Source: Byssovorax sp. (lineage in GTDB: Bacteria > Myxococcota_A > Polyangia > Polyangiales > Polyangiaceae). From it: a stretch of DNA of 64,000 nucleotides. Under the pieces are notes generated by a model. It saw only the letters and a list, made by a program, of their open reading frames with translations. It had not been told where the DNA came from and did not search any database. Position numbers and translations under genes: made by a program. The stretch is from NCBI GenBank assembly GCA_025362495.1, contig JANYGI010000083.1, forward strand, positions 1 through 64,000, written 5' to 3'. Positions 52,572 to 61,107 of the stretch are shown one piece after another (position 1 is the first letter of the stretch; each line of letters opens with the position of its first letter).

Positions 52572-54623
52572 ATGAACCATCCTGCTCGCCTCGCCCTCGG
52601 TGCGGTCGTCCTCGCCGCGTCGCTCTCCGCGGCTCCCGCGTCTGCCGTGGGGACACGGACCTTCCAGCTCGACTCGTTCTCGGACTTCAAGGGCGGCGAC
52701 CTCACCGGCGTCAGCGTCGACTCGAGCGGTCATGTCCGCGCCGGGCTCAACCTGGGATCGATGCCAATCCCGGATGCCTCCTCGGTATGGAGCGCCGTCG
52801 AGCTCCCCGACGGAGCGGCGCTGATCGGGACTGCCAATTACGGCAAGGTGTACCGCGTCGACGGCGGACGCGCCGAGATCGCCGCGACCACGGGGCAGAT
52901 GGCCGTGAGCTCGATGGCCATCGCCTGGAACGGCGACGTCATCCTCGGCACGTTCCCCGAAGGAAAGCTCTACAAGATCAGCGCGAACAGCAAGGGCGTG
53001 ACGGCCACGGTCTTTGCGACGCTCCCCGGCGCCGAGGACGTGTGGGGCCTGGCCTTCGATCCCAAAGCCAAGGCTCTTTATGCCGCCACCGGCCCGGAAG
53101 GGAAGCTGTTCCGCGTCGACCAGGGCGGCAAAGAGCAGGTGTTCTTCGACAGCGAAGAGGCGCACTTGATGTCGGTGGCCGTCGACGACGCTGGCACGGT
53201 GTACGCGGGATCGAGCGGCAAAGGCCTGCTTTACAAGGTCACCGGCCCGGGACGCGCCAGCGTGCTCTACGACTTCGACGCCGACGAGGTCCGGGCGATC
53301 GCCCCCGGCAAGAATGGCACTCTCTACGCCATCGCCAACAAGTACACCGAGATGGCGCCGCTGCCGAAGAAGCCCGCGGCCAGCGGCCCTCCTCCGCCGC
53401 AGACGCTGAAGCCGCAGCACCCCGGCGAAGGCGTGCTGATGCGCTTCGATAAAGACGGCACCGCCGAGCCGATGCTCGAGGACGGCGACACCCACTATAT
53501 CTCGCTGGCGCTCGGCGACGATGGGTTACCGTTCGTGGGCACCGGGGCCGAGGGGCGCGTCTACAGTGTCGATGACAACCACCTCGCGCGCATGGTGGCC
53601 GACACGGCCGAGCGCCAGGTCGGAGCGATGGTGATGAGCGGCAAACGACGCTTCATCGCCACCTCGGATCCGGTGGTGTTCCACGAGATCAAGGGCGCCG
53701 GCGGCGCCGACGCGGTGTGGACGAGCAAGACGCTCGACGCCGGCCTCCGCGCGAGCTGGGGCCGCCTCTCGTGGCGATCCGAGGGCACGGTCGAGCTCTC
53801 CACCCGCTCTGGAAACACCCAGACGCCCGACGCGACGTGGAGCGCCTGGTCGGCCGGCCTCAACGCTGATGGCCCCGTGAAGAGCCCCGCCGCGCGCTTC
53901 GTGCAGATCCGCGCGCGCTGGAACCGCGACGCCAACGCCGTCTTGCGCGAGGTCTCGCTCGCGTTCCTCACCGACAATGCCCGGGCGATCGTCACCTCGG
54001 TCGAGGCCGGGCAAAAGACGCTCGCTCGCAGCCTGCGCACCGGCGTAGTCGCCTCGGGCGGCGAGATCACCAAGCCTTCGGGCACGGTGAAGATCACCTG
54101 GAAGGTCGATAACCCGGATCTGGACGAGCTGCGGTATCGTGTCTCCTATCGACTCGATAGCCAGTCGACGTGGCGCAGCGCGCTCAAGCCTGGCGAGAAG
54201 CTCACGAAGACCGACTACGAGTGGGACACGACGACGCTGCCCGAAGGCCTCTATCGGATCATGGTCGAGGCGACCGACGAGCTGGCGAACCCGCCGGACC
54301 ACGTGACGCGGCACAGCCTGGAGTCGGGGACGATCCTCGTCGACAACACCCCGCCGGTGTTCACCAAGGCGCCCACGATGAACGGCCGCAAGCTCAGCGG
54401 CACGGTCGCCGACGGCGTGGGCCCCATCGCGCGGATCGAGGTCTCGATCGCCGGAACCGACGAATGGCGGCCGATTTTCCCCACCGACGGCATCTTCGAC
54501 GAGGCGACGGAGTCGTTCGACGCCAACCTCGCCGCGCTCGTCCCGCCGGGCTCGCACATCCTCGCGGTGCGCGCCTACGACACCGCCGGCAACATGGTGA
54601 GCCGCGACGTCGAAGCGCGGTAG
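52572..54623 (+). CDS. Exported beta-propeller protein with C-terminal Fn3-like domains
   Basis: 683 residues from ATG 52572, 43 bp after the S55 gene. Sec signal (LALGAVVLAASLSAAPASA). A propeller (about 60-390) has repeated blades of the form ANYGKVYRVDGG, GTFPEGKLYKISAN, ATGPEGKLFRVDQGG, GSSGKGLLYKVTG, GTGAEGRVYSVDD (NHL/SMP-30-like). The C-terminal half (about 470-683) has Fn3/Ig-like modules (GTVKITWKVDNPDLDELRYRVSYR; LPEGLYRIMVEATDE). No catalytic residues can be assigned. It is probably a periplasmic or surface sensor or scaffold working with the S55 peptidase. Confidence 0.8.
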   Translation: MNHPARLALGAVVLAASLSAAPASAVGTRTFQLDSFSDFKGGDLTGVSVDSSGHVRAGLNLGSMPIPDASSVWSAVELPDGAALIGTANYGKVYRVDGGRAEIAATTGQMAVSSMAIAWNGDVILGTFPEGKLYKISANSKGVTATVFATLPGAEDVWGLAFDPKAKALYAATGPEGKLFRVDQGGKEQVFFDSEEAHLMSVAVDDAGTVYAGSSGKGLLYKVTGPGRASVLYDFDADEVRAIAPGKNGTLYAIANKYTEMAPLPKKPAASGPPPPQTLKPQHPGEGVLMRFDKDGTAEPMLEDGDTHYISLALGDDGLPFVGTGAEGRVYSVDDNHLARMVADTAERQVGAMVMSGKRRFIATSDPVVFHEIKGAGGADAVWTSKTLDAGLRASWGRLSWRSEGTVELSTRSGNTQTPDATWSAWSAGLNADGPVKSPAARFVQIRARWNRDANAVLREVSLAFLTDNARAIVTSVEAGQKTLARSLRTGVVASGGEITKPSGTVKITWKVDNPDLDELRYRVSYRLDSQSTWRSALKPGEKLTKTDYEWDTTTLPEGLYRIMVEATDELANPPDHVTRHSLESGTILVDNTPPVFTKAPTMNGRKLSGTVADGVGPIARIEVSIAGTDEWRPIFPTDGIFDEATESFDANLAALVPPGSHILAVRAYDTAGNMVSRDVEAR

Positions 54624-54814
54624 CGGGATCGAAGCCGCACCGCATCGGCTCAACTTTCTCGACCACGACAGGCGCGCCATGCGCCGGGGCGCGCCGGACT
54701 GAACGGACCGCGAGCCCGCTCGCCGAGGCGCGCCGCCCCGCTCTCGCGAAATAGCCTGCAAAAATAGCTCGCGCCGCTGTCGGCACATTCTGTGTATCGA
54801 CGCGAAGGGAATGC

Positions 54815-54820
54815 TAAGCT
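54815..54820 (+). promoter_or_regulatory. -10 element (TAAGCT) of the lipoprotein at 54857
   Basis: TGCTAAGCT, the same extended -10 as elsewhere in the window, lies 36 nt before ATG 54857, giving a conventional leader. Confidence 0.4.
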
Positions 54821-54856
54821 GAGAGCGCTTTCCCGCGCATCCTGTGGGCTTTGACC

Positions 54857-55879
54857 ATGCAACGCTTTTCTTACCGATCTTCCAGCCTCTCGATCGCCGC
54901 GCTGTTCGCGGCCGCCGTGGCCAGCGTCGCCGGCTGCGCCGCCCTGTCACTTGGTTCCAGCGGCTCCGGCGGGTTTTCCGTGTCGGGCGCGGGCGGCGGG
55001 ATCATCCTCCCCTCATCCACGGGCGCGGGCGGCACCGACTCCGTCAGCGGGAGCAGCGGCACCGGCGGCAACGTGACACCTCCGTATTTGATGGGCTCGT
55101 ACGCCTACCTGTGCGGTGGTGAGACAGCGACCTGCGTCCCCGGCAACGCGGTCTGCGGCGTCATCGATCCCGGCGCGAACGACGGTGGGTTCGGCGGGAG
55201 CGCTCCTGGCACTGCCAGCGCGAGCAGCAGTAGCAGCAGCAGCAGCGGTAGCAGCAGTGGCGGCGGCGGCGCGGGCGGGAGCTCCGGTGACAGCAGCAGC
55301 ACCAGCAGCAGCGCGACGGGCGGCAACAGCGACGGCGGTGTTCCCGCTGCGCTCACGTGCAAGCTCTCTCCGATCAGCGGCGAGGCCGTCGCCGGATGCG
55401 CGCCGGCCGGTGATTTCGCCGCGGGCGATCCCTGCCAGACCGCGATCGACTGCGGCGCTGGCCTCGCGTGCGTCGCCACGGCGAGCGGCGGCATTTGCCG
55501 GCCGTACTGCTGTGGTCCGGTCGAAGCGTGCCCGGCCGACACCTATTGCGCGCCGACGCCGATGGCCGAAGCCGCGGTGAAGATCCCGGTCTGCGTGCCT
55601 GCGAAGATGTGCAAGCCGCTCGACGACTCGACCTGCACCGACGGACAGACCTGCACCATCGTGCGCGACGACGGCACGACGAGCTGCGTCGATCCGGGCG
55701 ACGGCTCCCGCGGCGACTCGTGCCCCTGCGCCGCAGGCCAGGTGTGCTCGAAGATCACCAATACCTGCCTCAAGCTGTGCCACATCGGCAACGACGCCGC
55801 CGACTGCGGGGCGGGCTCGTGCCAGGGCGGCGTGATGGGCTACCCCGACGGCATTGGCATCTGTGTCGGCTATCCTTGA
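54857..55879 (+). CDS. Cys-rich lipoprotein with poly-Ser/Gly linkers
   Basis: 340 residues from ATG 54857. The signal ends in AVASVAGC (Cys about 27). A 150-residue low-complexity Ser/Gly linker includes runs of Ser coded by repeated AGC. Disulfide-rich modules follow (CQTAIDCGAGLACVATASGGIC, CCGPVEACPADTYCAP, CTDGQTCTIVRDDGTTSC, CPCAAGQVCSKITNTC). Similar in design to the lipoproteins at 16688 and 62307. Surface display and unknown binding partner. Confidence 0.75.
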   Translation: MQRFSYRSSSLSIAALFAAAVASVAGCAALSLGSSGSGGFSVSGAGGGIILPSSTGAGGTDSVSGSSGTGGNVTPPYLMGSYAYLCGGETATCVPGNAVCGVIDPGANDGGFGGSAPGTASASSSSSSSSGSSSGGGGAGGSSGDSSSTSSSATGGNSDGGVPAALTCKLSPISGEAVAGCAPAGDFAAGDPCQTAIDCGAGLACVATASGGICRPYCCGPVEACPADTYCAPTPMAEAAVKIPVCVPAKMCKPLDDSTCTDGQTCTIVRDDGTTSCVDPGDGSRGDSCPCAAGQVCSKITNTCLKLCHIGNDAADCGAGSCQGGVMGYPDGIGICVGYP

Positions 55880-55939
55880 TATGGTGAAGTAATGTGAAGC
55901 AGCAGCCCGCGCGCGACGGATCGTGCGAAGGTTGCCGCC

Positions 55940-57112
55940 GTGCATCGATCTGCAACCAGCCTCGCCGTGTTCTTCGCGGTAATCACCCTCGTCGTGGGGG
56001 GTATTCACTACTATCTCTGGAGCCGCCTCGTTCGCTCCCCGGACCTCGGGGCCGTCTGGCAGCGGCGCGGGGCGATACTCTTCATCTTCCTCGCCCTGCT
56101 CACCCCGCTCGGGATGATGGCCGGGCAGGTGCTGCCGAAGCCGATCGCCTCGATCGCGGCCTGGACGGCCTATGGATGGATGGGCGTCTCGGTGCTCCTC
56201 CTCTTCCTGCTCCTCGGGTCCGAGCTCGTCCGCGTGGTGATTCACGGCTACAACGCCGTCTCGTCCGCGCCGGCCGATCCCGAGCGGCGCCTCGCCATCT
56301 CCCGCGGCATCGCCGGGATTGTCTCGCTCGCCGCGCTCGGCGCCGCCGGGACTGGCACCGTGAGCGCCCTCGGCCAGGTGGCCTGGCGCAACGTCAAGGT
56401 CCCTCTCCGGCGACTGTCACCCTCGATGTCCGGGTTTCGCATCGCCCAGCTCACCGATCTCCACATCGGCCCGACGCTCGGCAAAGGCTGGCTGCGCGGC
56501 GTCGTCGAGCACACCAACGCCGCCAACCCGGACCTGATCGTGATCACCGGCGATCTCGTCGACGGCTCGGTCGAGGCCCTCCGCGCCGAGACTGCCCCGC
56601 TCGCCGATCTGAAGGCCAAGCACGGCGTCTTCTTCGTGACTGGCAATCACGAGTATTACTCCGGCGCCGACGAGTGGATCGCCGAGCTGACGCGGCTCGG
56701 CATCAAGGTGCTGCGCAACGAGCACGTGGCCATCGGCGGACCGGAGGGCTTCGATCTCGCGGGCGTCGACGACTGGAGCTCGAAGCGCTTCGGCAACGGG
56801 CACGGCCCGGATCTCGAGAAGGCCCTCGCCGGCCGCGATCCATCGCGTGAGCTGGTGTTGCTGGCGCACCAGCCGAAGCAGATCCACGAGGCCGCCGCGA
56901 AGGGGGTTGGACTCCAGCTCAGCGGGCACACCCACGGCGGCCAGATCTTCCCCTGGGGGCTGTTCGTTCGCCTCGATCAACCCTTCGTTGCAGGGCTCGA
57001 TCGGCAGGGCGACACCATGATTTACGTCAGCCGCGGGACGGGCTTCTGGGGCCCGCCGATGCGCGTCGGCGCCCCGAGCGAGATCTCGATCATCGAGCTC
57101 ACCCGCGCCTGA
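55940..57112 (+). CDS. Membrane-anchored metallophosphoesterase (YkuE-like)
   Basis: 390 residues from GTG 55940. Four to five N-terminal transmembrane helices (about 8-115) precede a calcineurin-like phosphoesterase domain with the full metal-binding set: LTDLHIG, ITGDLVDG, VTGNHEYYSG, LLAHQPKQ and SGHTHGGQ. Its nearest described relatives are YkuE/UPF0046-type enzymes, some of which act on UDP-diacylglucosamine (LpxG-type) or other envelope lipids. It faces a membrane compartment and a lipid or phospho-glycan substrate is plausible, but unproven. Confidence 0.88.
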   Translation: MHRSATSLAVFFAVITLVVGGIHYYLWSRLVRSPDLGAVWQRRGAILFIFLALLTPLGMMAGQVLPKPIASIAAWTAYGWMGVSVLLLFLLLGSELVRVVIHGYNAVSSAPADPERRLAISRGIAGIVSLAALGAAGTGTVSALGQVAWRNVKVPLRRLSPSMSGFRIAQLTDLHIGPTLGKGWLRGVVEHTNAANPDLIVITGDLVDGSVEALRAETAPLADLKAKHGVFFVTGNHEYYSGADEWIAELTRLGIKVLRNEHVAIGGPEGFDLAGVDDWSSKRFGNGHGPDLEKALAGRDPSRELVLLAHQPKQIHEAAAKGVGLQLSGHTHGGQIFPWGLFVRLDQPFVAGLDRQGDTMIYVSRGTGFWGPPMRVGAPSEISIIELTRA

Positions 57113-57152
57113 TCCCGGCGAGCGGCCCTATCGCCCGGCGACGTGATAGGGT

Positions 57153-57158
57153 TAGCAT
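57153..57158 (+). promoter_or_regulatory. -10 element (TAGCAT) of the lipoprotein at 57168
   Basis: GTTAGCAT places TAGCAT ending 9 nt before ATG 57168, predicting a leader of 0-3 nt. Confidence 0.4.
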
Positions 57159-57167
57159 GGGGCCGCC

Positions 57168-57830
57168 ATGAAAACCTGGATACCCCTCCTCGGCCTCGTG
57201 CTCGTCGGCTGCGGCAGCTCCGAGAGCCCCACGTCCACCTCGACGAGCGGCGACGCCGCGAGCAGCAGCAGCAGCGGCGGGTCCGAGCGCGGCGACGCGG
57301 GAGAGTGCGACTATCCGCTCACGGGCGGCCTCGATCTGACGATCTCGTCGCCGTCCGACAACTGCAACGCCGAGACGCGGCACCTCGAGGTCGATCCCGC
57401 GCCGATCATGGGCGCCTACGAGACGAGCGTTTGCACCAAGGGATGTACGGTGATCACCGGCGGCTGCGTCCTCGCGCAGTCGAAGATGAAGACCATCGGC
57501 GACGTGCAGGTGGCGTTCGCGGGCAAGCCCGTGGGCGGGAAGGTGTACACCATCATCCCGGCGAAGACGGGCAGCGACGAGAATGGCAATCCGGGGCTGC
57601 CTGCCGATGGTGGCTATGTGGCCTTCTTCGAGGGGCCGAGCGGCCTGATGCCGAGCCGCTACTGGATCGCCACGTCGGGCAAGCTGACGATCGACGACGT
57701 GAAGGGCGCCACGGTGAAGTTCAGCTTCAGCGGCCTCGCGATGAACCAGGACCCCGTCGAGAAGAGCGAGTCGCAAGGCACCTTCACGATGGACGGGAGT
57801 GGCACCGTGAAGCTGCCTTTCGTGCCCTGA
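57168..57830 (+). CDS. Lipoprotein of unknown function
   Basis: 220 residues from ATG 57168. The short signal ends in LVLVGC (Cys15). A Ser/Thr linker (about 18-48) precedes a beta-rich domain with three or four Cys (CDYPLTGGLDLTISSPSDNC, CTKGCTVITGGC), probably a small disulfide-stabilised barrel or sandwich. The C-terminal repeats of alternating hydrophobic strands (GKLTIDDVKGATVKFSFSG, GTFTMDGSGTVKLPF) look like an immunoglobulin-like fold. No family is recognised. Confidence 0.7.
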   Translation: MKTWIPLLGLVLVGCGSSESPTSTSTSGDAASSSSSGGSERGDAGECDYPLTGGLDLTISSPSDNCNAETRHLEVDPAPIMGAYETSVCTKGCTVITGGCVLAQSKMKTIGDVQVAFAGKPVGGKVYTIIPAKTGSDENGNPGLPADGGYVAFFEGPSGLMPSRYWIATSGKLTIDDVKGATVKFSFSGLAMNQDPVEKSESQGTFTMDGSGTVKLPFVP

Positions 57831-57857
57831 TCGGAGGGAGGGCAGCAGAAAGCGAAA

Positions 57858-57885
57858 GAGCCATTGCCGGGTAGGGCAATGGCTC
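57858..57885. terminator. Bidirectional hairpin terminator
   Basis: A perfect 11-bp stem GAGCCATTGCC / GGCAATGGCTC with a 6-nt loop lies between convergent genes ending at 57830 (+) and 57928 (-). In the minus-strand reading the stem is followed by TTTCGCTTT, so it best terminates the minus-strand operon. Confidence 0.75.
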
Positions 57886-57927
57886 CTGCTGGGCGGGCAC
57901 GTGAGCCCACCCCACCTCGGAGTCGAG

Positions 57928-58524
57928 TCAGATCTTGAACTCGCCGGCCCACACCGCGGCGAGCTGGGCGAGGACCTGATCGCGGCGGGCCTCGTCGATG
58001 GTGGCCCTGGCGAAGTCGGTCCGCTCCCAGTACGGGTAGTTGGCGAACATCGCGGCGTGCTGGGCCATGGCCTCGGCGCTGAACGTCTTGCGGTCGGCCT
58101 CGAGGAGGCCGTGCAGCGCCTCCATCTGCTCGAAGGCGCTCTTGCCCGCGAGGGCGCCCTTCGCCGGGATGGAGCCCTTGAACTCGTCGCCGAAGAAGGC
58201 GTCCACGAGCTCGATCGGCTCGGTCAGGTGCTGGTTGAACTCGTCGAGGGACTCGGCGGGGACCCAGAGCTCGACGTGGTCGGCGGCGCCGACCTGCTTC
58301 TGCGGGAACTGTTTTCCGTAGGCGTCGTCGATGACGAAGCGCGTGACATAGCCTCCAAAGGTGCCCGACCGCGTGTTCCAGTCGCGAGCGATTTGCTGGG
58401 CGTAGGCCAGTTTGAGCACAGGATAGAAGAGCGGCTGCCCGGGCAAGCGCGGCGGGAACGCCCGCATGCCGGCGTTGTAGATCGACAGCAGCTCTTCGAG
58501 TCCAACGGGACGGTATAGACGCAT
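57928..58524 (-). CDS. Conserved hypothetical protein (MRLYRPVG family)
   Basis: 198 residues from ATG 58524 (MRLYRPVGLEELLSIY), 5 nt after the response-regulator stop; a TTG three codons earlier is possible. The first 130 residues (FPPRLPGQPLFYPVLKLAYAQQIARDWNT, YVTRFVIDDAYGKQF, ELWVPAESLDEFNQHL) match a family I have seen named ADP-ribosylation/crystallin J1 in databases, with no tested activity. The C-terminal about 60 residues are helical. Probably in one operon with the response regulator, ended by the hairpin at 57858. Confidence 0.7.
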   Translation of the reverse strand: MRLYRPVGLEELLSIYNAGMRAFPPRLPGQPLFYPVLKLAYAQQIARDWNTRSGTFGGYVTRFVIDDAYGKQFPQKQVGAADHVELWVPAESLDEFNQHLTEPIELVDAFFGDEFKGSIPAKGALAGKSAFEQMEALHGLLEADRKTFSAEAMAQHAAMFANYPYWERTDFARATIDEARRDQVLAQLAAVWAGEFKI

Positions 58525-58529
58525 TAAAT

Positions 58530-59306
58530 TCAACCCAGAGAAGCGCGCGCCCGCCGTAGCAGGCTGAAAATCCGCGCTCCGAGCTCCGGCGCGCGGAACG
58601 GCTTCACCACGTAGTCGTCCCCCCCGCAGGCAAAGGCTTCGACCATGTCTTGTGAAGAGGCATTGGCCGTGAGGAACAACACTGGCAAAGAGGCGTGGTC
58701 CGGCTCCTTCCGCAGGATGCGGCAGAGGTCGAGACCCGTCATTTTAGGCAGATTCCAGTCGAGCACGAGGAGGTCAAAGACCTCCTCGTGCACCCGTTCG
58801 AGCGCCTCCTCGGCGCTCCCGGCGGCCATCACGACGAGGCCGACCGCTTCGAGCATCGCCGCGACGACCTCCCGGATGTCGGGATCGTCGTCGACGATCA
58901 GGACCCGCGAGCCCGTCCCCGAGACCCGCGGCGTCGATGGGCGCACGCTGCCCGGGGACCGCGCAGTGGTCGGCGAGCGCTCCGTCGCGCCGCTCGAAGG
59001 CGCGGGCTCGGTCGGCGGCGGCGGCATCGTCGGCGCGAGGACCGACGCTTTTCGCGCGAACTCGGCGAGGCGCTGCCAGTCGCGCGGCTCGAAGACGAGG
59101 TGCGACGCGTCCGGCGTGGCCACGGCGCGGCCGGCCGCGGACGTCGCGCGGCGCCCCTGCCCGAGCTCGAAGATCGCGAGGATCCACTCGCCATCCTCGG
59201 CGATTTCCCCGGCGGGCAGGCCCAGCTCGCACTCGCTGTCGCCGGCGCTTCCCAGGGTGCGCTCGAACTCGCCGAGGTCGGGGAAGCGGTAAAGGATGCT
59301 GCGCAC
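58530..59306 (-). CDS. Response regulator: PilZ-like N-terminus plus C-terminal receiver domain
   Basis: 258 residues from GTG 59306. The N-terminal about 90 residues (LPAGEIAEDGEWILAIFELGQGRR, VFEPRDWQRL) resemble a PilZ-type domain, followed by a Pro/Thr/Ser linker. The receiver domain (about 133-255) has the acidic pair VDDDPD, the phosphorylatable Asp in LLVLDWNLPK, Thr in LFLTANA and Lys in VVKPF; all are intact. No DNA-binding output is attached, so it acts through protein contacts or the PilZ-like domain. No histidine kinase is adjacent. TAGCGT ends 6 nt before the GTG. Confidence 0.85.
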   Translation of the reverse strand: MRSILYRFPDLGEFERTLGSAGDSECELGLPAGEIAEDGEWILAIFELGQGRRATSAAGRAVATPDASHLVFEPRDWQRLAEFARKASVLAPTMPPPPTEPAPSSGATERSPTTARSPGSVRPSTPRVSGTGSRVLIVDDDPDIREVVAAMLEAVGLVVMAAGSAEEALERVHEEVFDLLVLDWNLPKMTGLDLCRILRKEPDHASLPVLFLTANASSQDMVEAFACGGDDYVVKPFRAPELGARIFSLLRRARASLG

Positions 59307-59312
59307 GCGTGC

Positions 59313-59318
59313 ACGCTA
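59313..59318 (-). promoter_or_regulatory. -10 element (TAGCGT), leaderless-type, for the response regulator
   Basis: On the minus strand TAGCGT ends 6 nt before GTG 59306. A second GCTAGCGT lies about 12 bp further upstream, so two start sites are possible. Confidence 0.45.
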
Positions 59319-59351
59319 CACCCCACGCTAGCGCCCCGCAATTTGTCCGAC

Positions 59352-59357
59352 TAGGCT
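59352..59357 (+). promoter_or_regulatory. -10 element (TAGGCT) of the DsbA-like lipoprotein
   Basis: ACTAGGCT places TAGGCT ending 9 nt before ATG 59367. It is divergent from the response-regulator promoter. Confidence 0.4.
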
Positions 59358-59366
59358 TCGCCCGCC

Positions 59367-60359
59367 ATGCCCTCCCTTCGCGCCCTGCCCCTGCTGCTCG
59401 CCGCCATCTTCGGCGTCACCGCGTGCGGCAAAGCCGACCCCGGCGAGAGCAAGCCCACGATCGCCGCGGCGCCCGAGGCGTCCGTGAAGGGGATCGATAC
59501 CTCGACGCTGACGCCGCGGGAACGCCGCGAGTGGTCGTCGGAGCTGACGGCGCTGCTCGCTCCTTGCCCCGAGGTCCCCGTCAACCTCCTGCAGTGCATC
59601 CAGGAAAATCGCGCCTGCAACACCTGCATGCCAGCGGCGAAATTGCTGCTGAAGCAAGTCCAGGCCGGAAAGACGCAGAGCGAGCGCGAGGCCGCGTTCC
59701 ACGCGCGCTTCGATCTCAACAAGATCAAGCAGCTCCCCACCGACGGCGGCCCCGAGCTCGGATCGCCCGACGCCCTCGTGACCATCGTCGAGTGGGCCGA
59801 CTTCGAGTGCCCGTACTGCCGCGCGGTCTCGCCGATCCTCGACGAGCTGGTGAAGCATTTTCCCGGGCAGGTGCGGCTAGTTTACAAGTTCTATCCGCTC
59901 GGCGCGCACCCTCACGGGGAGATCGCGGCGCGGGCCGGCATCGCGGCGCAGAATCAGGGGAAGTTCTGGGAGATGCACCACCTGATGTTCGAGAATCAGG
60001 AGCACCTCGAGCAGGCCGATCTCGATCGTTACGCCAAGCAGATCGGCCTCGATCTGCCGAAGTTTCGCGTCGATCTCACCTCGAAGGAGACGGGCGAGCG
60101 CATCGACAAAGAGAAGAAGCAGGCCGACGAGGTCGGGCTCGAGGGCACGCCGTTCGTGTTCATCAACGGCCGCTACGTCGACTTTCAGCTCGTGCCGAAC
60201 CCGCCCGAAGATCTGATCGACTGGGTGAAGCTCGACATCGAGCTGGCGGGCAAGACGCCGAAGACGGCGCCGTCGAGTGGAGCGCCGAAAGCGCTGCCTG
60301 CACCGTCGGGTTCCGCGTCGGCCGCGCCCGCGCCCTCGGCTGGCAAGCCGGGGAAGTAA
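59367..60359 (+). CDS. DsbA-like thiol oxidoreductase lipoprotein
   Basis: 330 residues from ATG 59367. The signal ends in AAIFGVTAC (Cys about 20). A helical N-terminal region with three Cys (LLAPCPEVP, CIQENRACNTC) comes first. A DsbA/DsbG-type thioredoxin domain (about 120-300) follows, with active site DFECPYCRAV and the cis-Pro loop GLEGTPFVFINGRYV. It has a Pro/Ala/Ser tail. It oxidises or isomerises disulfides in exported proteins, fitting the many Cys-rich lipoproteins in this genome. The next gene starts 2 nt after its stop. Confidence 0.92.
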   Translation: MPSLRALPLLLAAIFGVTACGKADPGESKPTIAAAPEASVKGIDTSTLTPRERREWSSELTALLAPCPEVPVNLLQCIQENRACNTCMPAAKLLLKQVQAGKTQSEREAAFHARFDLNKIKQLPTDGGPELGSPDALVTIVEWADFECPYCRAVSPILDELVKHFPGQVRLVYKFYPLGAHPHGEIAARAGIAAQNQGKFWEMHHLMFENQEHLEQADLDRYAKQIGLDLPKFRVDLTSKETGERIDKEKKQADEVGLEGTPFVFINGRYVDFQLVPNPPEDLIDWVKLDIELAGKTPKTAPSSGAPKALPAPSGSASAAPAPSAGKPGK

Positions 60360-60361
60360 GG

Positions 60362-61105
60362 ATGAAGCTCGCCGATCCGTGCGGGTGTTTCCCGACCGGC
60401 CGTCACTACCCGGGCATCGCGCATCTGATGAAGGTGCGCGCCGTCGGCATCGCCTCCGAGTTCAGCGCTGACGGCGACTGGGTCGACTACCCGATCGCCT
60501 TCATCGACACCGAGACGACGGGCCGCGACGCGCAGGCCGATCGCCTGGTCGAGGTCGGCGTCGTGCTCGGCCTCAAGGGTCGCGTGACGGCGCGGCAGAG
60601 CTGGCTCATCAACCCGGGCCGCCCGATCCCGAAGGAGACGTCGGCGATCCACGGCATCACCGACGATCAGGTCGCGAACGAGAAAAGCTTCGCCGAGGTC
60701 GCGCCCGAGATCGTGGACATCCTCCGCAACGCGATCCCCGCGGCCTACAACGCGGCCTTCGATCGCGGCTTCCTGCTCGCAGAATTCGAGCGCGCCGGCG
60801 TTCGCCCGACCAGCCCGCCGCCCGCGATGCGCCGCGACGTCGACTGGATCGATCCGCTCACGTTCGCGCGCGAGCTCTACAAAGATCAGCAGAGCCGCTC
60901 GCTCGGCGACATGGCCGCGCGCCTCGGGATCGAGCTCGTCACCGCGCACCGCGCCACCGCCGACGCCGAGGCCGCGCTGCAGGTGCTCTACACCTTCGCC
61001 AAGGATCCGCGCGTCCCCAAGGCCTACGGCGGCCTCGTGCAGGAGCAGCGCCGCATGCAGCGCCAGCAAGACGAGGCCCGCAAGCTCTGGCGCAAGCCCA
61101 GCTAG
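60362..61105 (+). CDS. DnaQ-like 3'-5' exonuclease (DEDDh)
   Basis: 247 residues from ATG 60362, 2 nt after the upstream stop (AAGGATG provides a near Shine-Dalgarno). DEDDh exonuclease motifs are all present: ExoI FIDTETTGRDAQADRLVEVG, ExoII NAAFDRGFLLAEFE and ExoIII HRATADAEAAL. An N-terminal extension (about 1-43, CGCFPTGRHYPG) precedes the domain and a charged helix follows. Acts on DNA or RNA ends using two metal ions. It may be a stand-alone proofreading subunit or an RNase T-like enzyme. Substrate unknown. Confidence 0.9.
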   Translation: MKLADPCGCFPTGRHYPGIAHLMKVRAVGIASEFSADGDWVDYPIAFIDTETTGRDAQADRLVEVGVVLGLKGRVTARQSWLINPGRPIPKETSAIHGITDDQVANEKSFAEVAPEIVDILRNAIPAAYNAAFDRGFLLAEFERAGVRPTSPPPAMRRDVDWIDPLTFARELYKDQQSRSLGDMAARLGIELVTAHRATADAEAALQVLYTFAKDPRVPKAYGGLVQEQRRMQRQQDEARKLWRKPS

Positions 61106-61107
61106 CG

